DNA of 64,000 nucleotides from Calliopum simillimum (GCA_951812925.1 OX638368.1:11177994-11241993), one strand, 5' to 3'; shown: positions 49,101-61,321, numbered from the stretch's first letter. Notes: generated by a model not told the origin, from the sequence alone. A program made the numbers and translations.

Positions 49101-49942
49101 AAACTAGTAAGGGTGTTACCTTTGGGCTGGCCAAACATAAAATACCCTACACAGCAGTATTTTGAAAATTTTGCTAATATGGGAGGTGCCACGCCCTCCG
49201 AATTCATCCAGTTTTTTCTCAGAGTTTGCATTTATAGTTCTTAGTATTTAAGTGAAATTTGGTTGGATTATCTGAAAAAATGTTTTCAGAATAGCGTTTT
49301 GAAGCTTTTGCTTATATTGGAGGAGCCATGCCCTCTTATCCGATTTTATCCAGTTTTGCTGAAAGCTTACATTTATGTTTTTAGTGTCTGAGTTAAATCT
49401 AGTTCGATTATCTCAAAAAAGCTTTCGGTACAGCGTTTTGAAGCTTTTGCTTATATGAGAGGTGCCACGCCCTCTTGTCTGAATTCGACCAGTTTTTGCT
49501 CAGAGCTTGCGCTGAAAATTCGTTGTATTTATGTGTATTTTGGTTGCATTGTTGTGAAAAATACTCCAAAATTTGCATTTTTAAGATATTTTTTCTATGG
49601 GCGGTAGGCATGTCCGTTAACCGATTTCGCTCATTTTCAATCCCCCGAGCTATGGAGGCTGTGTGCCAAATTTCATTGAATTATCTTGCTTAGTTTTCCC
49701 AAAAAAATGTATTTCCACACACAGCCGTTACCCAGCCAGCCACCCAGCCACCCACCCAGCCAGCCAGCCAGTCAGCTAGCCAGCCAGCCAGCCAGCCAGC
49801 CAGACAGACAGACGGATATGGCTATATCGAGTCAGGAGGTGACGCTGATCAACAATATATATACTTTTCCATATCTGACACGCCTCCTTCTCTGCGTTAC
49901 AAACGGAAGGACAAAGTGAATATACTCTGGGTGTAGGGTATA
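49101..49942 (+). repeat. Dispersed repeat, copy 1, with three internal monomers of about 138 bp
   Basis: It starts AAACTAGTAAGGGTGT...CTGGCCAAA...ATACCCTACAC and ends GTGTAGGGTATAAA, so the ends carry TACCCTACAC and its inverse. Monomers keyed on TTTGCTTATATGGGAGGTGCC, CCTCTTGTCCG and TTGGTTGGATTATCTCAAAA start at about 49171, 49308 and 49446. A CAGCC-rich tract and GTTACAAACGGAAGGACAAAGTGAATAT follow. Copy 2 lies at 59520-61321. No coding capacity. Confidence 0.85.
49728..49815 (+). repeat. CAGCCAGC simple tract inside dispersed repeat copy 1
   Basis: CAGC/CACC units followed by GACAGACAGACGG. In copy 2 the same place has CAACCAACCACCCACTCACC, so the tract expanded in copy 1. Confidence 0.85.
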
Positions 49943-51475
49943 AAAAAACATAGAATAAAATTTAAAAAAACAATAAAAATAAAAAAAAATCTGTTTTTTC
50001 GATAGATATGTCAACGACACTGCCATCATTATGATAAAGTTGACTAAAAATCTATTTGTCTTGAAATGACCTCCTACCGAACTATTAAATAAAATTTACC
50101 ATTTGGTTCAATAAAGTCTTAGAGAAGAAAGGTGGCTTATAACTGAAACACCCATGAATTTTTAGCGTTGGACACATAAAAATGCTTGAGTCGGAGTTTG
50201 CATCCAACCTTCCTAAAATTTCGAACGTAATATCTTATAGAAGTTAAGTTATTTATTATAAAAATGGATATGCTGCCGCCTAAAGTTTCTTAACCTTACT
50301 CATAAAAAAACCTAAATCTGTCATTTGCTTGCATTTTACAGCCCGTTTCCGATAGTTTTTATATATTTTTTTATCTTTTCGTCTATATTTAACTTGAAAA
50401 ATCGCTGATATAGCAATTTTTACTTGTTCATAACCGCAAATATCTCAAAATTCTGACGCCATGTACCAATTTTAAGCTCGACTTCGGATTTTACAAAGAA
50501 AGGAAAAATTATTTCAAAAAGTAAGATTTTTATCTTACCGAAATCCGTACGGTTTCAACAAGAATTTCTTTGGCTTTTCTTGTAAGTTTACTGAAAAATT
50601 GCAAGAAAAAAAAAAAACTTTTATATCTACGAAGATTTCTTGAAATCGCTTAGAAAATTTCTTCGAAGCTCCAAAAAAAATCTACTTCTCCCACTGCTCA
50701 TAAGCACATATTTTATAGATGCAGCAACATCTATTTCAAAAACTGGCAACATACACATTTTACATTTGGCGGCATTGGCATGAAAGTAAAGTGTAAATTT
50801 ATTGGCATTTGAATGTTGTAAATTCACGCGCAATATTTTTACAACAAACATGTCATCATACATATGTACATATAACATACTTTGCTAACATAACGAAAAA
50901 TATGCGTTAGCTATTATAAATTTAAAAAAAAGAAAAAAATAATAAAAATAAGAGGACCGGAAAAAATGTTTTACCGATAAATGCATGATTTAAATGCTAA
51001 ATATTTTATTTTTGACAGCATAAGTTAAAATGTTGCTGTATGAAAAAAGCAACAACAACAGCAATATAGTTATAAACTTGCAGTTAACAAGTTTCGGTCT
51101 TTAACAAGATTGTGATATTTTTACTACAAGCGCGTCTGCGAGTAATTTGAGATTTATGCTGTTCACTCGGTTGGTGTTAAAAAGCCATTTATGCTGCTCG
51201 TAGGTTATTGATTTTTATTTTTTTTTTTTTTTTGCTGTTTAGCTATATTACTCTCATATAGTATTTATGTTGCCTGTTTATGCGTATTTTATCTCATGCT
51301 AGTGATTTATTTTATGGGTATATGCTAAATTGTGGTATAAAGAGTTTTTAATTGAGTTATAACTTGCGGAAAGTTTCAAGGAAATAGAAAGTATTTGCGC
51401 AATGCAAAGTTGCATATAACTTGATTTATATAGACTGCTGTTTAGTTCTATATTATTATTATTTTTTTTTTAAAT
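49943..51475. other. Non-coding DNA
   Basis: No gene supported. Frames at 49832-50029 and 50627-50878 have no domain. T runs near 51216-51235. Confidence 0.4.
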
Positions 51476-51746
51476 TCAATGGCGCATAATCATAGTCCCT
51501 CATAAAAGCCGGCTTCTGTTAGCAAAATACTAAAAAGATAGAGTATACTTTAATTCTGCAACTACCATAGTCAGTTTAGAGCATGCTTCTACGAAGATGC
51601 GACTATGTTGAGCAGAAAACAATTCAATATGGTAACTCTTTGCAAAAATAGAGAGAAAAAAATCAACTGAGCGAGTTTTTTTGTATTTTCATGTCAAATT
51701 AAAAAAAAAAAAAAATTATTGATATTGAAAAAATTCAAATGTCTTT

Positions 51747-52281
51747 TGTTTTTTGAACATTTCAGTAAATGCAGTAATTCGTATTATGTAAGTTTTTTTG
51801 TAATTTACATCATTTTAAATTTCTCGGAAGATTTTTAAAACGAAATACGCGGTGCTGCTATATGGTTACGTCGTAAGGGAACAAAATTATGAAATTTTTG
51901 GGTCCCTGGTAAAAAAGCGTTACATAGTTGTGATGCAGTTCCTTAATATGCATCAATTGTACAATATTGGTAAACTGTATCGGACTTTTTACTGTGTTTC
52001 CATTCAAAAAGTAACTTAGCATCAAATATTTGGCTTTGGTAAGGTCTCTGTTTTCTTGCTCTTCAAGCATTTTGCTTAAAGGAACCGCAAATACGAATGC
52101 AAGGCCCTTTTTGGTGAGAAACTGCCATGCCGCGTCGATACCAATTTTTTTTCTAAGTCCCTTAGGACGTAACCGTATTGCAGCATGGCGTATTTCATTT
52201 AAAAAATCTTTCGAGGAATTTAAAATGATGTAAATTACAAAAAAACTTACATAATACGAATTATTGCAATGTTCAAAAAAA
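51747..52281. mobile_element. Long-inverted-repeat segment, about 535 bp, arms of about 130 bp
   Basis: Left arm (about 51747-51882) landmarks: TTTTTTGAACAT, AATTCGTATTATGTAAG, TTTACATCATTTTAAATT, GAAATACGC, GGTTACGTCGTAAGGGA. The right arm (52150-52281) has all of these in inverse order. The left arm has an extra 9 bp near 51762. It is nested inside the 2-kb element at 51476-53517, either as its own insertion or as a rearranged part of it. Confidence 0.8.
51858..52232 (-). pseudogene. Protein-like open frame spanning the inverted-repeat segment
   Basis: The minus-strand frame is open from at least 52232 to the stop at 51858, about 124 codons. It reads through the right arm (SSKDFLNEIRHAAIRLRPKG), then a unique part (IGIDAAWQFLTKKGLAFVF, PLSKMLEEQENRDLTKAKY). 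The sequence has good amino-acid balance, unlike the A/T-tract frames around it. The left arm read on the plus strand gives a damaged relative of the same start (NEIRGAAIWLRRKG with a stop before it). So the arms are inverted copies of coding-like sequence. I recognise no family: it may be a transposase part or a captured host exon. Confidence 0.4.
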
Positions 52282-52357
52282 CATTACTCGTATACCATAA
52301 AAGACGCGATGTTCATTTTAAATTCATGTGAAAAGTGGTTTTGTCTTCTATTCCAGA

Positions 52358-52790
52358 AAAATATTTTGGAAGGTCGAAAACAGGTGCTATAGTAGTAAAT
52401 TTTGTACTTTTTACCATACACTAAAAATTTACTTTGCGGGCATAGCGTGATTCAATACCTTTCTAAAAATGGTCCAAGCATGAAAATAGGTTAACAAATG
52501 TTCCAGTTTGCCATTTTGTGGTCAGACCTTTTTTTCAAATTTTCAAAAAATTATAACTTCTAAGCCTTGATACATACCAATTTTCCCTCTTTTTCGTATG
52601 AAAGATTATTTTTTTTCTTTCCAAGATATATATTTTGGAAGGTAAAAAATGTGTACCTGGGCACGTTTTTTGTAGTTTAGTGCTAAAATAGTAGTAAATT
52701 TAGTACTTTTTATCATCTGCTTATAGCCTGATTTAATACCTTTCCAAAACAGGTTTAAACATGAAAATCGAATGCGTATTGGCCAAGTTA
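52358..52790 (+). repeat. Local tandem duplication, shift about 255 bp
   Basis: ATATTTTGGAAGGT, ATAGTAGTAAATTT.GTACTTTTTA.CAT, and TGATT.AATACCTTTC..AAA...AACATGAAAAT occur in order at about 52358-52490 and again at about 52625-52770. Part of the interior of the 2-kb element. Confidence 0.6.
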
Positions 52791-53525
52791 TTGACAATAA
52801 TTTGAGGAGAGTTTCTCACATTTTACCGATTTTTCCGATTTTTCCACTTTTTGCACCCCTCCACAAGCCACAAAAAAAAATCGCAAATTTTTTTTTTTTT
52901 TTTTGCCATTTCCCAAAGACATGAAACGAAACCATGTACCAAATTTCAGCGAAATCGGAAAGGGTGTGGCAGATCTTGTTACGCTAGGCATGGAATGGCT
53001 GTTTGGCAATGATAGATGAAATAAAAGTAAGCAAATTAATTTACTAAAGAAAATAAATGTAAGCAGAACCCGAGCGGTGCAGAAAAGGGTTGCTTCCAAA
53101 AAATCACATGGTAGAGAGGGCTTGTATGATTATCGGGACAGGAACACCTTTAATATTATATTAAGCATCAATTTAACAATGCGCTGTGGTTTTTCAAAAT
53201 CTTTACCCAATATGAAATAAAATACAACAAACTCGAAATCTCTTGCAGTTTCTCAAAAATTTAAGGTTTTGATATTTTTTTACACAAAATCATAAATTCA
53301 AAACACTGAAAATTTTCATAAAGTGACATTTTTCTGCTTTTGGAGATTGCTAACTGTTTTAGCAACAGCTTTTTCCTATTTTAAAGTTGAAGTATACTTT
53401 TAGCGATAGAGTGTGCTTTAAATCGACTATGATTGACTTAAAGCATACTCTATTTAAAAACACATTTTACTGATCTTAAAGTGTGCTTTATTTTGACTAT
53501 GATTATGCGCCAATGAGTTTTAAAT

Positions 53526-54164
53526 GAATTTCAAATTTTCTAAATTAAAAAAAAAAAATAGTTTAATAATTCTTAGCTCAAAAATTATGGTGATCTTCGT
53601 TGACATTATCTATTTAAAACGGTTTTCTTTTCGTATATTATACCAACACTTTCTTCCGTTGGCTAATCCGGCATTAGCTTTATCTTATAATCTGGTCTTA
53701 TTTCTTCATATTTATGACTGTTTGTTCAATGAATTTGAATTTGTGTGGCAAGTTTTACAATAGAAACTAAGTATATAGAACGGTATGTATGTAGCTTGAG
53801 TTTAGAAATGTGTGTTTTTCTTTAGTTTCATCAAACGTTAGGAATAATAGAAACAAATTATTTATATAAATTTTTTATTTATAAAATATATGAAGATGTA
53901 TATTTGAAGCTTGAATACTTTCAATTTGCTTACACTAGTGTTCAAATATTGAAAATTTTCTAACAATTCGTGATTCGTTAGAAGTGTAGACCTACACACC
54001 AGAAGTAGAGACTAAGTAAAATAATTTGACAGTGCCCATTTAATGAAAACAAGACAGCATGTATGATAATGTTGCTAAGTTTTTTCAAACTGCTATTGTA
54101 GAAAGAAGACATAACGAGTATTATGATTGCAGAAGTCCTTTACCCCTTTTAGCTAGTTATGAAC
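53526..54164. other. Non-coding DNA
   Basis: No gene supported. The frame at 53524-53763 is T-rich, without domain. Confidence 0.4.
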
Positions 54165-54395
54165 AAAATTAGTCTTGGTTTTGAGTCTTGATCATGCAAA
54201 TTTTCGAGACCAAATCACTGAAATTCTTTCAAGACCAAGACTACTATGTATTTATAAAATAAGCTCTCAATTCAAAATTTGGCATCTTAAAAACCAAACT
54301 GCTATGGAAAAATATGGCTTGAAAGTTTTTTATATATACTCAAAAATCTTTACAAATTTTTTGAGACTAAGGCCGAGACCAAGACCAATGTAATT
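54165..54395 (-). repeat. Inverted, diverged relative of the 11.6-12.2 kb GT-rich repeat
   Basis: Read on the minus strand, TTTTTAAGATGCCAAATTTTGAATTGAGAGC matches TTGTAAGATGCCAAATTGAGTATTGAATTC near 12080-12120. Flanking GAGACTAAGGCCGAGACCAAG and CTTGGTTTTGAGTCTTGATC match the TCTTGGTCTCGG words. It lacks the multi-copy array. Confidence 0.6.
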
Positions 54396-57288
54396 TATGA
54401 ATGAACCCCAGAGAGTAATATGCTGTCATGGTAGAAATTTGCTGAGCAATGTTCTCTTTTATTTCTGCTACTGTGTCACTCATGATATTTAGCTTTTTTC
54501 GCATGCCTGCGCTATGAAAGATTATATTTATAATAATACACAAACTAGGAATGGTAGTTTATTTTTATTACTTTTGATTCCCTTTATTATTGATTTTAAA
54601 CTTTTTTATTATTAAATTCCGATTTTTTTCCAATTAGTTTAAAATTTATTCCAAAAAGTATAAAATTTATTCCAAAATAGTTTAAAATTAATACTTTTTT
54701 TTTGGTATTGTTTTACATTAATACTTTTTGGTTTCAAAATTAAACTAAAATTTGTACTGTGCAGTTGTTAACATTGAAAGAGCATTTGAAAACAAGGTAA
54801 TTGTCTTATATACTAAATATTTTAGTTATGTTTTTAACATTTCGAAGTGATACTCATTACAACAATTTGTATCTATGGAATTTTGGCAAAACAACCTAGC
54901 TCGAAGTTTGCAACTTTTCATTAGAACTAAAAAACTGCTTGACTATTCCTCAGTAAAGTAGCCAAATTTAAATTTTATATTTTTGACTAAAATCCAGGAA
55001 AATTGTATTACCTCGAGTTAGATTGTTTAGGCCACAGTAATACTCAAATGTAATTAAGTAAATTAAAATTAAATTAAAAAACATCTTGCGCACAGAAAAA
55101 AAAGTGCACGTACTCGAGGATCACATATTTTTTTTTTGCTTTCAGAAATTGAATTCAACTTAGATTAAAACAATAAATCTATCCTTTCCTCAAAATATAA
55201 GTTTTAGTGATTTTTTTGATAATCAAAAATTATACCCGGAGACATTTTGCCAGCAATATCTTTCATTTAATTTGTCCTAATTCTACTACAAAGTTCTAAA
55301 CTTTTTTAGAGTCTTAAAAGTACTTCAGAATAAAATGATTTTGAGACAATAGTTTCGAGATCAAAGTGCTTGCGGATCACTCTTTAGATCGATTCCGAAG
55401 TCATTGTTATTTGAATACCAAATTCAATTCATACTCTTCACTTTGTTTGGATTGGCTTCCGTAAATATTTTTGAAAAACAGCAATACTGTTTGTCAAATA
55501 TCAAAAAAACAACCGAAAAACCAAAAATTTTTTAAAAAAAAATGAATTTTTGAGTAACAATTATTCGAATCCGAACAGATTTTTTTTTTGAATCGAACTA
55601 CAGAGTGACCCCTCTAGACTATCAGTAAAATTTTACTAAAATTTTCATTATACGTCAGTTTTTTGAGGGTCTTAACAGATATGTTTGCAAAACAGGAAAT
55701 AAGGCAAACAATAAAACGAAAATTTTTTTGTATTTAACCAGAAGTACTAAATGTAGTATTTTTTTTTATAACAAAATTACAAAAAACGCTCCAAGACCTA
55801 CAGTTTTGATCTTACAAAATATATTTTATGAAGAGAATAAAAAATAACCTCTAACAAAATGTTTTATGTTTTACGGCTTAAATAATTTTCTGAACTCAAA
55901 ATTGACCGAAACTGCTCCGCAAAACTCACAAAAATAGTCTATAATTAGGACATTTCTCAGCCGGTTTTCATGTACTGACCTATTTTGTCAAGGCAGTAAA
56001 TTAGTCTATTAGCACAAAATAAGTTTTATGCTATGTGTCAAAAAATGCTATTTATACTATTTTTTTAGTTCTAAGAAGACCAAACTATCTTTCAAATGAA
56101 TGCAATACAAAGCTGATAACTTTACTCAAGAAGTGTTCAACTTGTTTGGTTTTTATTTAATTAAATCAAAGGAAACATTTAAACATTCATTACTATTATT
56201 TTTTCGCAGATCTCAGGAATATTGGGTTTATAATATCAAGATGTTTTCGACAAAAGAAAAATAAACACTTATTTTTTTTTAAAAATATTAAACATATATT
56301 AACTTCCTTTAACTGAGGTGCTTTGGTTTTATTAATTATAAGTTATAGCCTCCCACAAGTTGCAATATAATTCTCGTGTCTCATTTCTCAAAAGCTTGAA
56401 AAATGTTTTGCAATATTTTCATTATAAAGTATAGCATCTCAAAAGAATTTTATTCACGAAACTCAAAATAAAAATACGTAAAAAAAAAAAAAATTTCTAG
56501 AGTAGATATTAGCCAATCTCAAGGTTATTTCGTGCAATATTTTTCCACATATCATATTTCCGAAATACACCATGGAAATTTTGATTTTTTATTTATAAGA
56601 CATATAATTACATGTAATTGGATAATTATAATATACTTCACGACATGAACAACTTAAGACAATAATGGATAGAAAAATCTTGTTGAAAAACATTAAGTAT
56701 TATGACCAACAATTTATACTGCCATAAATGAAATGTTTAAAAAACAATAAAACCTTTTAGCGACCACAACTCAAACAAGCAATATTTTTCTTTAGCAATA
56801 CAAGACCTCACGAAATCTCCAAATACGCAAAAAATCTGGCATTTCCGCCAAATGTTGCATGTACCAGTGCACAAGCAAATGATTAAACAAAGTGACCGAC
56901 CGCGAAGTACAGTGCTAAGCTAAGCAAGTAGTAGATATCTCAAAAAACAACAAAAGATACAAAAGTTACTTTAAGTAACAGCAATTTTGTATGTTGAAGA
57001 CAACATAATCGCGACTTATTTGTGTTGTGGGCATTTGCAGCGAAGACCGAAAACACTTGACCGCAAAAGCGGCAGCAGCAACACCCACATGCGAACCGAA
57101 TAACATAAGACACTTGTAAGCCCTATTAATGGAGTCAAGAAGTACATAAGAAAACCATTAAACGCCCCAAAATTTGTGTTATTTGTGAAATAACAGAGAT
57201 AACTTGTAGATGAAAAATTTCATAAAATTTCAAAATTAAACATTTAAATTTAATAACAACAAACCACATATGTACATTAGTAACTTAC
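54396..57288. other. AT-rich non-coding DNA
   Basis: A small three-unit repeat of TTTAAAATTTATTCCAAAA lies near 54637-54690. Otherwise nothing recognised; no supported frame. Confidence 0.4.
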
Positions 57289-57900
57289 GGTTCAATGTAA
57301 CGTGTATCCGTAAGTTGCAATTTAACGCTTGTAGTTATGCCGCAGCATCCGTTGATTTCTGTGGTAATCCAAGTTTTTGTTGGTTGCAATATATCGTTAC
57401 AACGCGGTTTAATCGCTGACACTTGACACTTGATATTTTTGATTATTTTTTTTTTTTTTCTTATTTATGCCAATTATTTTTTTAAATTTTTCATACAAAC
57501 AAAATATTTACAGATAAGCCAGAAACTGGAACAAATAAATATTTATAAATCATAAAGAAATCAAAATACAAAAATGAATTTCTTTTACACTCGATGCCGC
57601 ACAGATTTTACCGCCTTTATATAAACTTTTTTATTTTAATTACTTTTTTCTTATACCCACGCAATTTTTTATTTAATCCGAAATATGTTTTTGTTATTCG
57701 ATTATGAATTTTCTTAAAATTTAAGTTTTTCACGCTTTTCCCTTAAATAACACACACAAAATTTTTCACGTTTTCGTCGTCGAAAAAGCGCACATGCACG
57801 CTTCAAAAATACGTCTTCTTCCGGCGACTTGCAGTCAAAAACTGTTTGTTGTATGCCCATGTTGTGAGAGTTCAAACTGCAAACGAACGAACTAACGAAG
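57289..57900 (-). other. Possible 5' exon with a GTAAGT donor
   Basis: On the minus strand, CATTGAACC is followed by GTAAGTTAC, with the last exon base at 57289. The region to the right (to about 57900) is less AT-biased than its flanks. An upstream non-coding exon is needed by the acceptor at 24470, and this could be it, with a 33-kb intron. The link is speculation. A minus-strand TATATAAAG near 57615-57623 has no good initiator at the right distance. The frame at 57714-57980 is not convincing. Confidence 0.2.
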
Positions 57901-58230
57901 AACACCACCAATTCTATAGCACATAAACAAACTAGCAAGCAAATCAACATGCGAACGTGTATAAATAAACGAGTAAACAAACTAACGAGTGACAGCTACA
58001 ATAACAACAATGCAAAGCAAGTTAAGCGCTCTGTGTTGTGCATGTGCTCATCTGCAGTTTATTTGTTTGTTGTTTTTCTTGCGCTCATCATCGTCGTTGT
58101 CGTCGGCAAAAAAATACTGCTGGTTACGCTCTGTCGTTCATCGTACGCATAAAGTACATTGGCAAAGGTAACGAGTTGCAAGACGATGACAACGACGAGT
58201 GGCGAATATAAACAAATGCAACCGGGCATT

Positions 58231-58265
58231 TATAACGATTGAAAATGAATTTTGCGCGCTCAGTT
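58231..58265 (+). promoter_or_regulatory. TATA box and initiator with canonical spacing
   Basis: TATAA starts at 58231 (context CATTTATAACG) and TCAGTT lies at 58260-58265. The A of the initiator is at 58262, 31 bp after the first T of TATAA, which is the textbook fly arrangement. GC content is locally higher. A potential donor AATAGGTAAAAT lies at about 58328-58339, giving a short first exon. No downstream coding exon is identified in the window. Confidence 0.4.
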
Positions 58266-58339
58266 GAATAGAAATTCATTCAGCTAGAAGAGAAAAACTC
58301 GTTTGTTTTTCAGAGTTATAATGAGAGAAATAGGTAAAA

Positions 58340-59519
58340 TAAGGCCCATGTGTTGGCAACATTTATGCTCAAAAGCATGCTGCTAACTTATTTTATCTTC
58401 AAAATATATTTGTCTGATATCTATGAAATGTTGTGTTGCTAAAATGCTGAGTTATGCTTTGTGATACTTGATTTTAAGTTCTTAAGCTTAGAGTTCTCAA
58501 AAAACATATGCCTAAAGCAATAAAATACCATTGGTTTTTTGTAAATATAATTTACAAAATTGATCTGCAACATTTTAACAACTTTACTTGTTTAAAATAT
58601 TAGACATATTGAATTAAAATTTGAGCTTAACTGGTTTTGTTTTACTAAATTCCAATACGACAGTTTTTAGTATTACCTTGTTATATCCAATTACTTATTT
58701 TTTTTTCCCAACACTATCAAAATAACATAGTTTCAGTGCATTACATACACATTTTACTTTAAAATGTTTATAAATATGCATCTGTGGAATGCAACATTAA
58801 ATTTTGCAAAGCCTTTAGTTGTAAAAATCTTCTCAATAAAATAGCATGTTGCGTATAACAGAGATGGGCAATCCGATCATATGTAGATTTTATAAGACCG
58901 TATGTTTGAGGAAAAAAATATATTGGAAGCAATTGTCTCAGGCATATTAATGTTCGTAAGCACTTTATTTTTCTTGGCTCAAAGAATTAAAAAAAAATTC
59001 TGAAAAAATTTTTTTTTATCGATTTCCTATCAAGGTCCATATTTGCCCATGTTATGTTTCGTTTGTTATTGGGTCAAAAGATATTCAAAGATAATGTTTT
59101 AAGGAGATTGCACATATCTCAAAAACATTTTTAATCAGCTTTACATGACGGATTATTTTTCATTCCTTTGTTTGCTTTAGGATAATATGGAGGATTACCA
59201 TATAATGCCATGTTGAGTTGTTTTTATAGGCCATTTATGATATCATCATAAAATTATCATAACTATGCAAATAGAAAATGTGGATGACCACTGTATACTT
59301 ATATAAAAAATCGGATCCATGAAAATAATTTAGGAATAACCGCTCCTTCATTGAAAGTTTATATCGAGACTATCTAGGAAACAAAAAAAAAAAAACTTTT
59401 TGCACACTCCTCAAACAGCCAAAATTAACTTTTTTCCATAAATTTGATAAGTGCCCAGTCACATCAATGCTACAGCTGCGATTGATACCATTGCAAAGAT
59501 ATAAGAAGAAACAAAACTA
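58340..59519. other. Non-coding DNA
   Basis: No gene or element recognised; AT-rich. It may be the first intron of a transcript from the promoter at 58231 (inference). Confidence 0.4.
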
Positions 59520-61321
59520 AAACTAGTAAGGGTGTAACTTTTGGTCTGGCCAAAAAATAAATACCCTACACTGCAAAATTTTTAAAATTTTGCTTATATG
59601 GGAGGTGCCCCACAGTGCGTTGAGCCCATACAAAAAATGGTCAAAAATAGAAGAAGTGGTTGGATATCGATGAAATTTGGTACTTTAAATAATTTGGAGC
59701 TGCTGAGCTCAAAAATGATTTCAGATTTGTTGTAAACTTTATAGTTTTGCTAAAAACCAGGTGTTTAGGATGATTTTCTTAAGCCCCATGTATAACGATT
59801 TTTTTATTAATCTTTTAAATATGTGTTTTTGTAATATACGTAGTAGAAATAATGTTTTATGCATCTTTGAAACCATTTGTGTTAATAAAAATAAAAAAAA
59901 ATTTTCAACATAAATTTTATATTTCATGTAAATTTTTCATTTTAAGCATTTTAAAAAAATAAAAAAAAAATATTTGTAGGACGAAGTAGGAAAAGTTATT
60001 TGCAGTTCCTGGTTATATAGACTCCGTACTAGAAGACTAAAGAAAAAAACGGCACTTATTTTAATAAGATTTGTTTTTTTTTTTCATCGAAATTTGTCAA
60101 TTTCTGAAGTTTTTCATTTGATAATATCATATATTAAAGTCACTACAATATATATCAAATTATATTTTTTCTAAAATTTTTTAATTTTATTTATTTACTC
60201 AAATATTATTTATAATAAAAAACTTTACCTCGCTTAGTTTAATCAAAAGACAAATTTTTGATAATTATTTGTTTAAGAGAACGCAAAACGAATTGAAGAA
60301 AATATGATTTTTTTTTGAAAAATATCTCAACTTTGAAGTGTCACAGCATAGCCAAAACTGAGTTTTTCCCCTAAATATTTTGGTTTTATTTTATTGATAC
60401 AATTTTCTGTCGATTAAAACCAATATTGTTAGATTTTGAGTCTCAAAAAATTTTGATTTTTGTCTATGGGCCAACGCAGTGTGCGCCCTCTTGTCCGAGT
60501 TCACCCAGTTTTTGTTCAGAGCTTGCGCTTATAGTTTTTAGTTTCTGAGTGCAATTTGGTTGGATTATCTCAAAAAACTTTTCAGTATAGCGTTTTGAAG
60601 GTTTGGCTTATATAGGATGCGCCACGCTCTCTTGTCCGATTTCGTCTAGTTTTTGTTCAGAGCGTGCATTTATGGTCTTTAGTATTTGAGTGAAATTTGG
60701 TTGGATTATCTCAAAAAGCTCTTTCAGCATTGCATTTTGAAACTTTTGCTTATATGGCAGGTGCCACGTCCTCTTGTCCGATTTCACCCAATTTTAGTTG
60801 AAACCTTTCATTTATAATTCTTGGTGTCTGAGTCCAATTTGATTCAAATGTCTCAAAAAGCGCTTTCAGAATGGCGTTTTGAAGCTTTTACTTGTATGGG
60901 AGATGCCAGGCCCTCTTGTCCGAATTCGCTCAGTTTTTTTTTCAGAGTTTTCGCTTACAATTTTTAGTATTTATGTGTATTTTAGTTGCATTTTCATGAA
61001 AAATACTCCTAAAATTGCATTTTGAATACATTTTTTGTATGGGCGGTAGGCGTGACCGTTAATCGATTTTGCTCATTTTCAATCATCCGAGTTATCTTTG
61101 ACAACGAAGACAGTGTACATAATTTCATTGAGTTATCTTGCTCAGTTTTCCCAGAAAGTGTATTTCAACACACAGCCAACCAACCACCCACTCACCCATG
61201 GCAATATTGGCTCAGGGGACGTTGATCAAGAATATGTATATTTTTCTATATCTGCCACGCCTTCTTCTCTGCGTTTCAAACGGAAGGACAAAGTGAATAT
61301 ACCCTACACCCAGGGTATAAA
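59520..61321 (+). repeat. Dispersed repeat, copy 2, split by an 873-bp insertion
   Basis: Same start (AACTAGTAAGGGTGTAAC..CTGGCCAAA..ATACCCTACAC) and same end region (CGTTTCAAACGGAAGGACAAAGTGAATAT) as 49101-49942. It carries four monomers of about 141 bp, at about 59588 (interrupted), 60603, 60746 and 60887. The last bases read ACCCTACACCCAGGGTATAAA, an inverse arrangement compared with copy 1. Confidence 0.85.
59611..60483. mobile_element. Transib-like non-autonomous DNA element, 873 bp
   Basis: The ends are CACAGTGCGTTGAGCCCATA..CAAAAA (59611) and the inverse of CACACTGCGTTGGCCCATAGACAAAAA (ends 60483), about 26 bp with few mismatches. CACWRTG at the very end is the Transib signature, related to RAG signal heptamers. 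It splits a monomer of the dispersed repeat: copy 1 reads GGTGCCACGCCCTC, here GGTGCCC and CGCCCTC flank it. A GC-rich 5-bp duplication as in Transib is compatible (TGCCC/CGCCC) but not exact. No transposase frame. Confidence 0.65.

Larger units (their letters stand above)
51476..53517. mobile_element. DNA transposon remnant with 8-bp duplication (hAT- or P-like), about 2 kb
   Basis: TGGCGCATAATCATAGTC at 51480-51497 is matched exactly in inverse at 53495-53512. A few more bases pair outward with one mismatch. TTTTAAAT flanks both ends (51468-51475 and 53518-53525), an 8-bp duplication typical of hAT and P superfamilies. Words like CATAGTC and TAGAGTATACTTTAA recur near both ends (for example 51539-51555, 53405-53450), resembling subterminal repeats. 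The interior holds a long-inverted-repeat element and a local duplication. No transposase domain recognised. Confidence 0.65.

Noticed and set aside
57714..57980. 88-codon minus frame with a hydrophobic start
   Set aside because: No domain and a Cys/Phe-rich composition; opposite-strand frames are equally long, so I treat it as chance.
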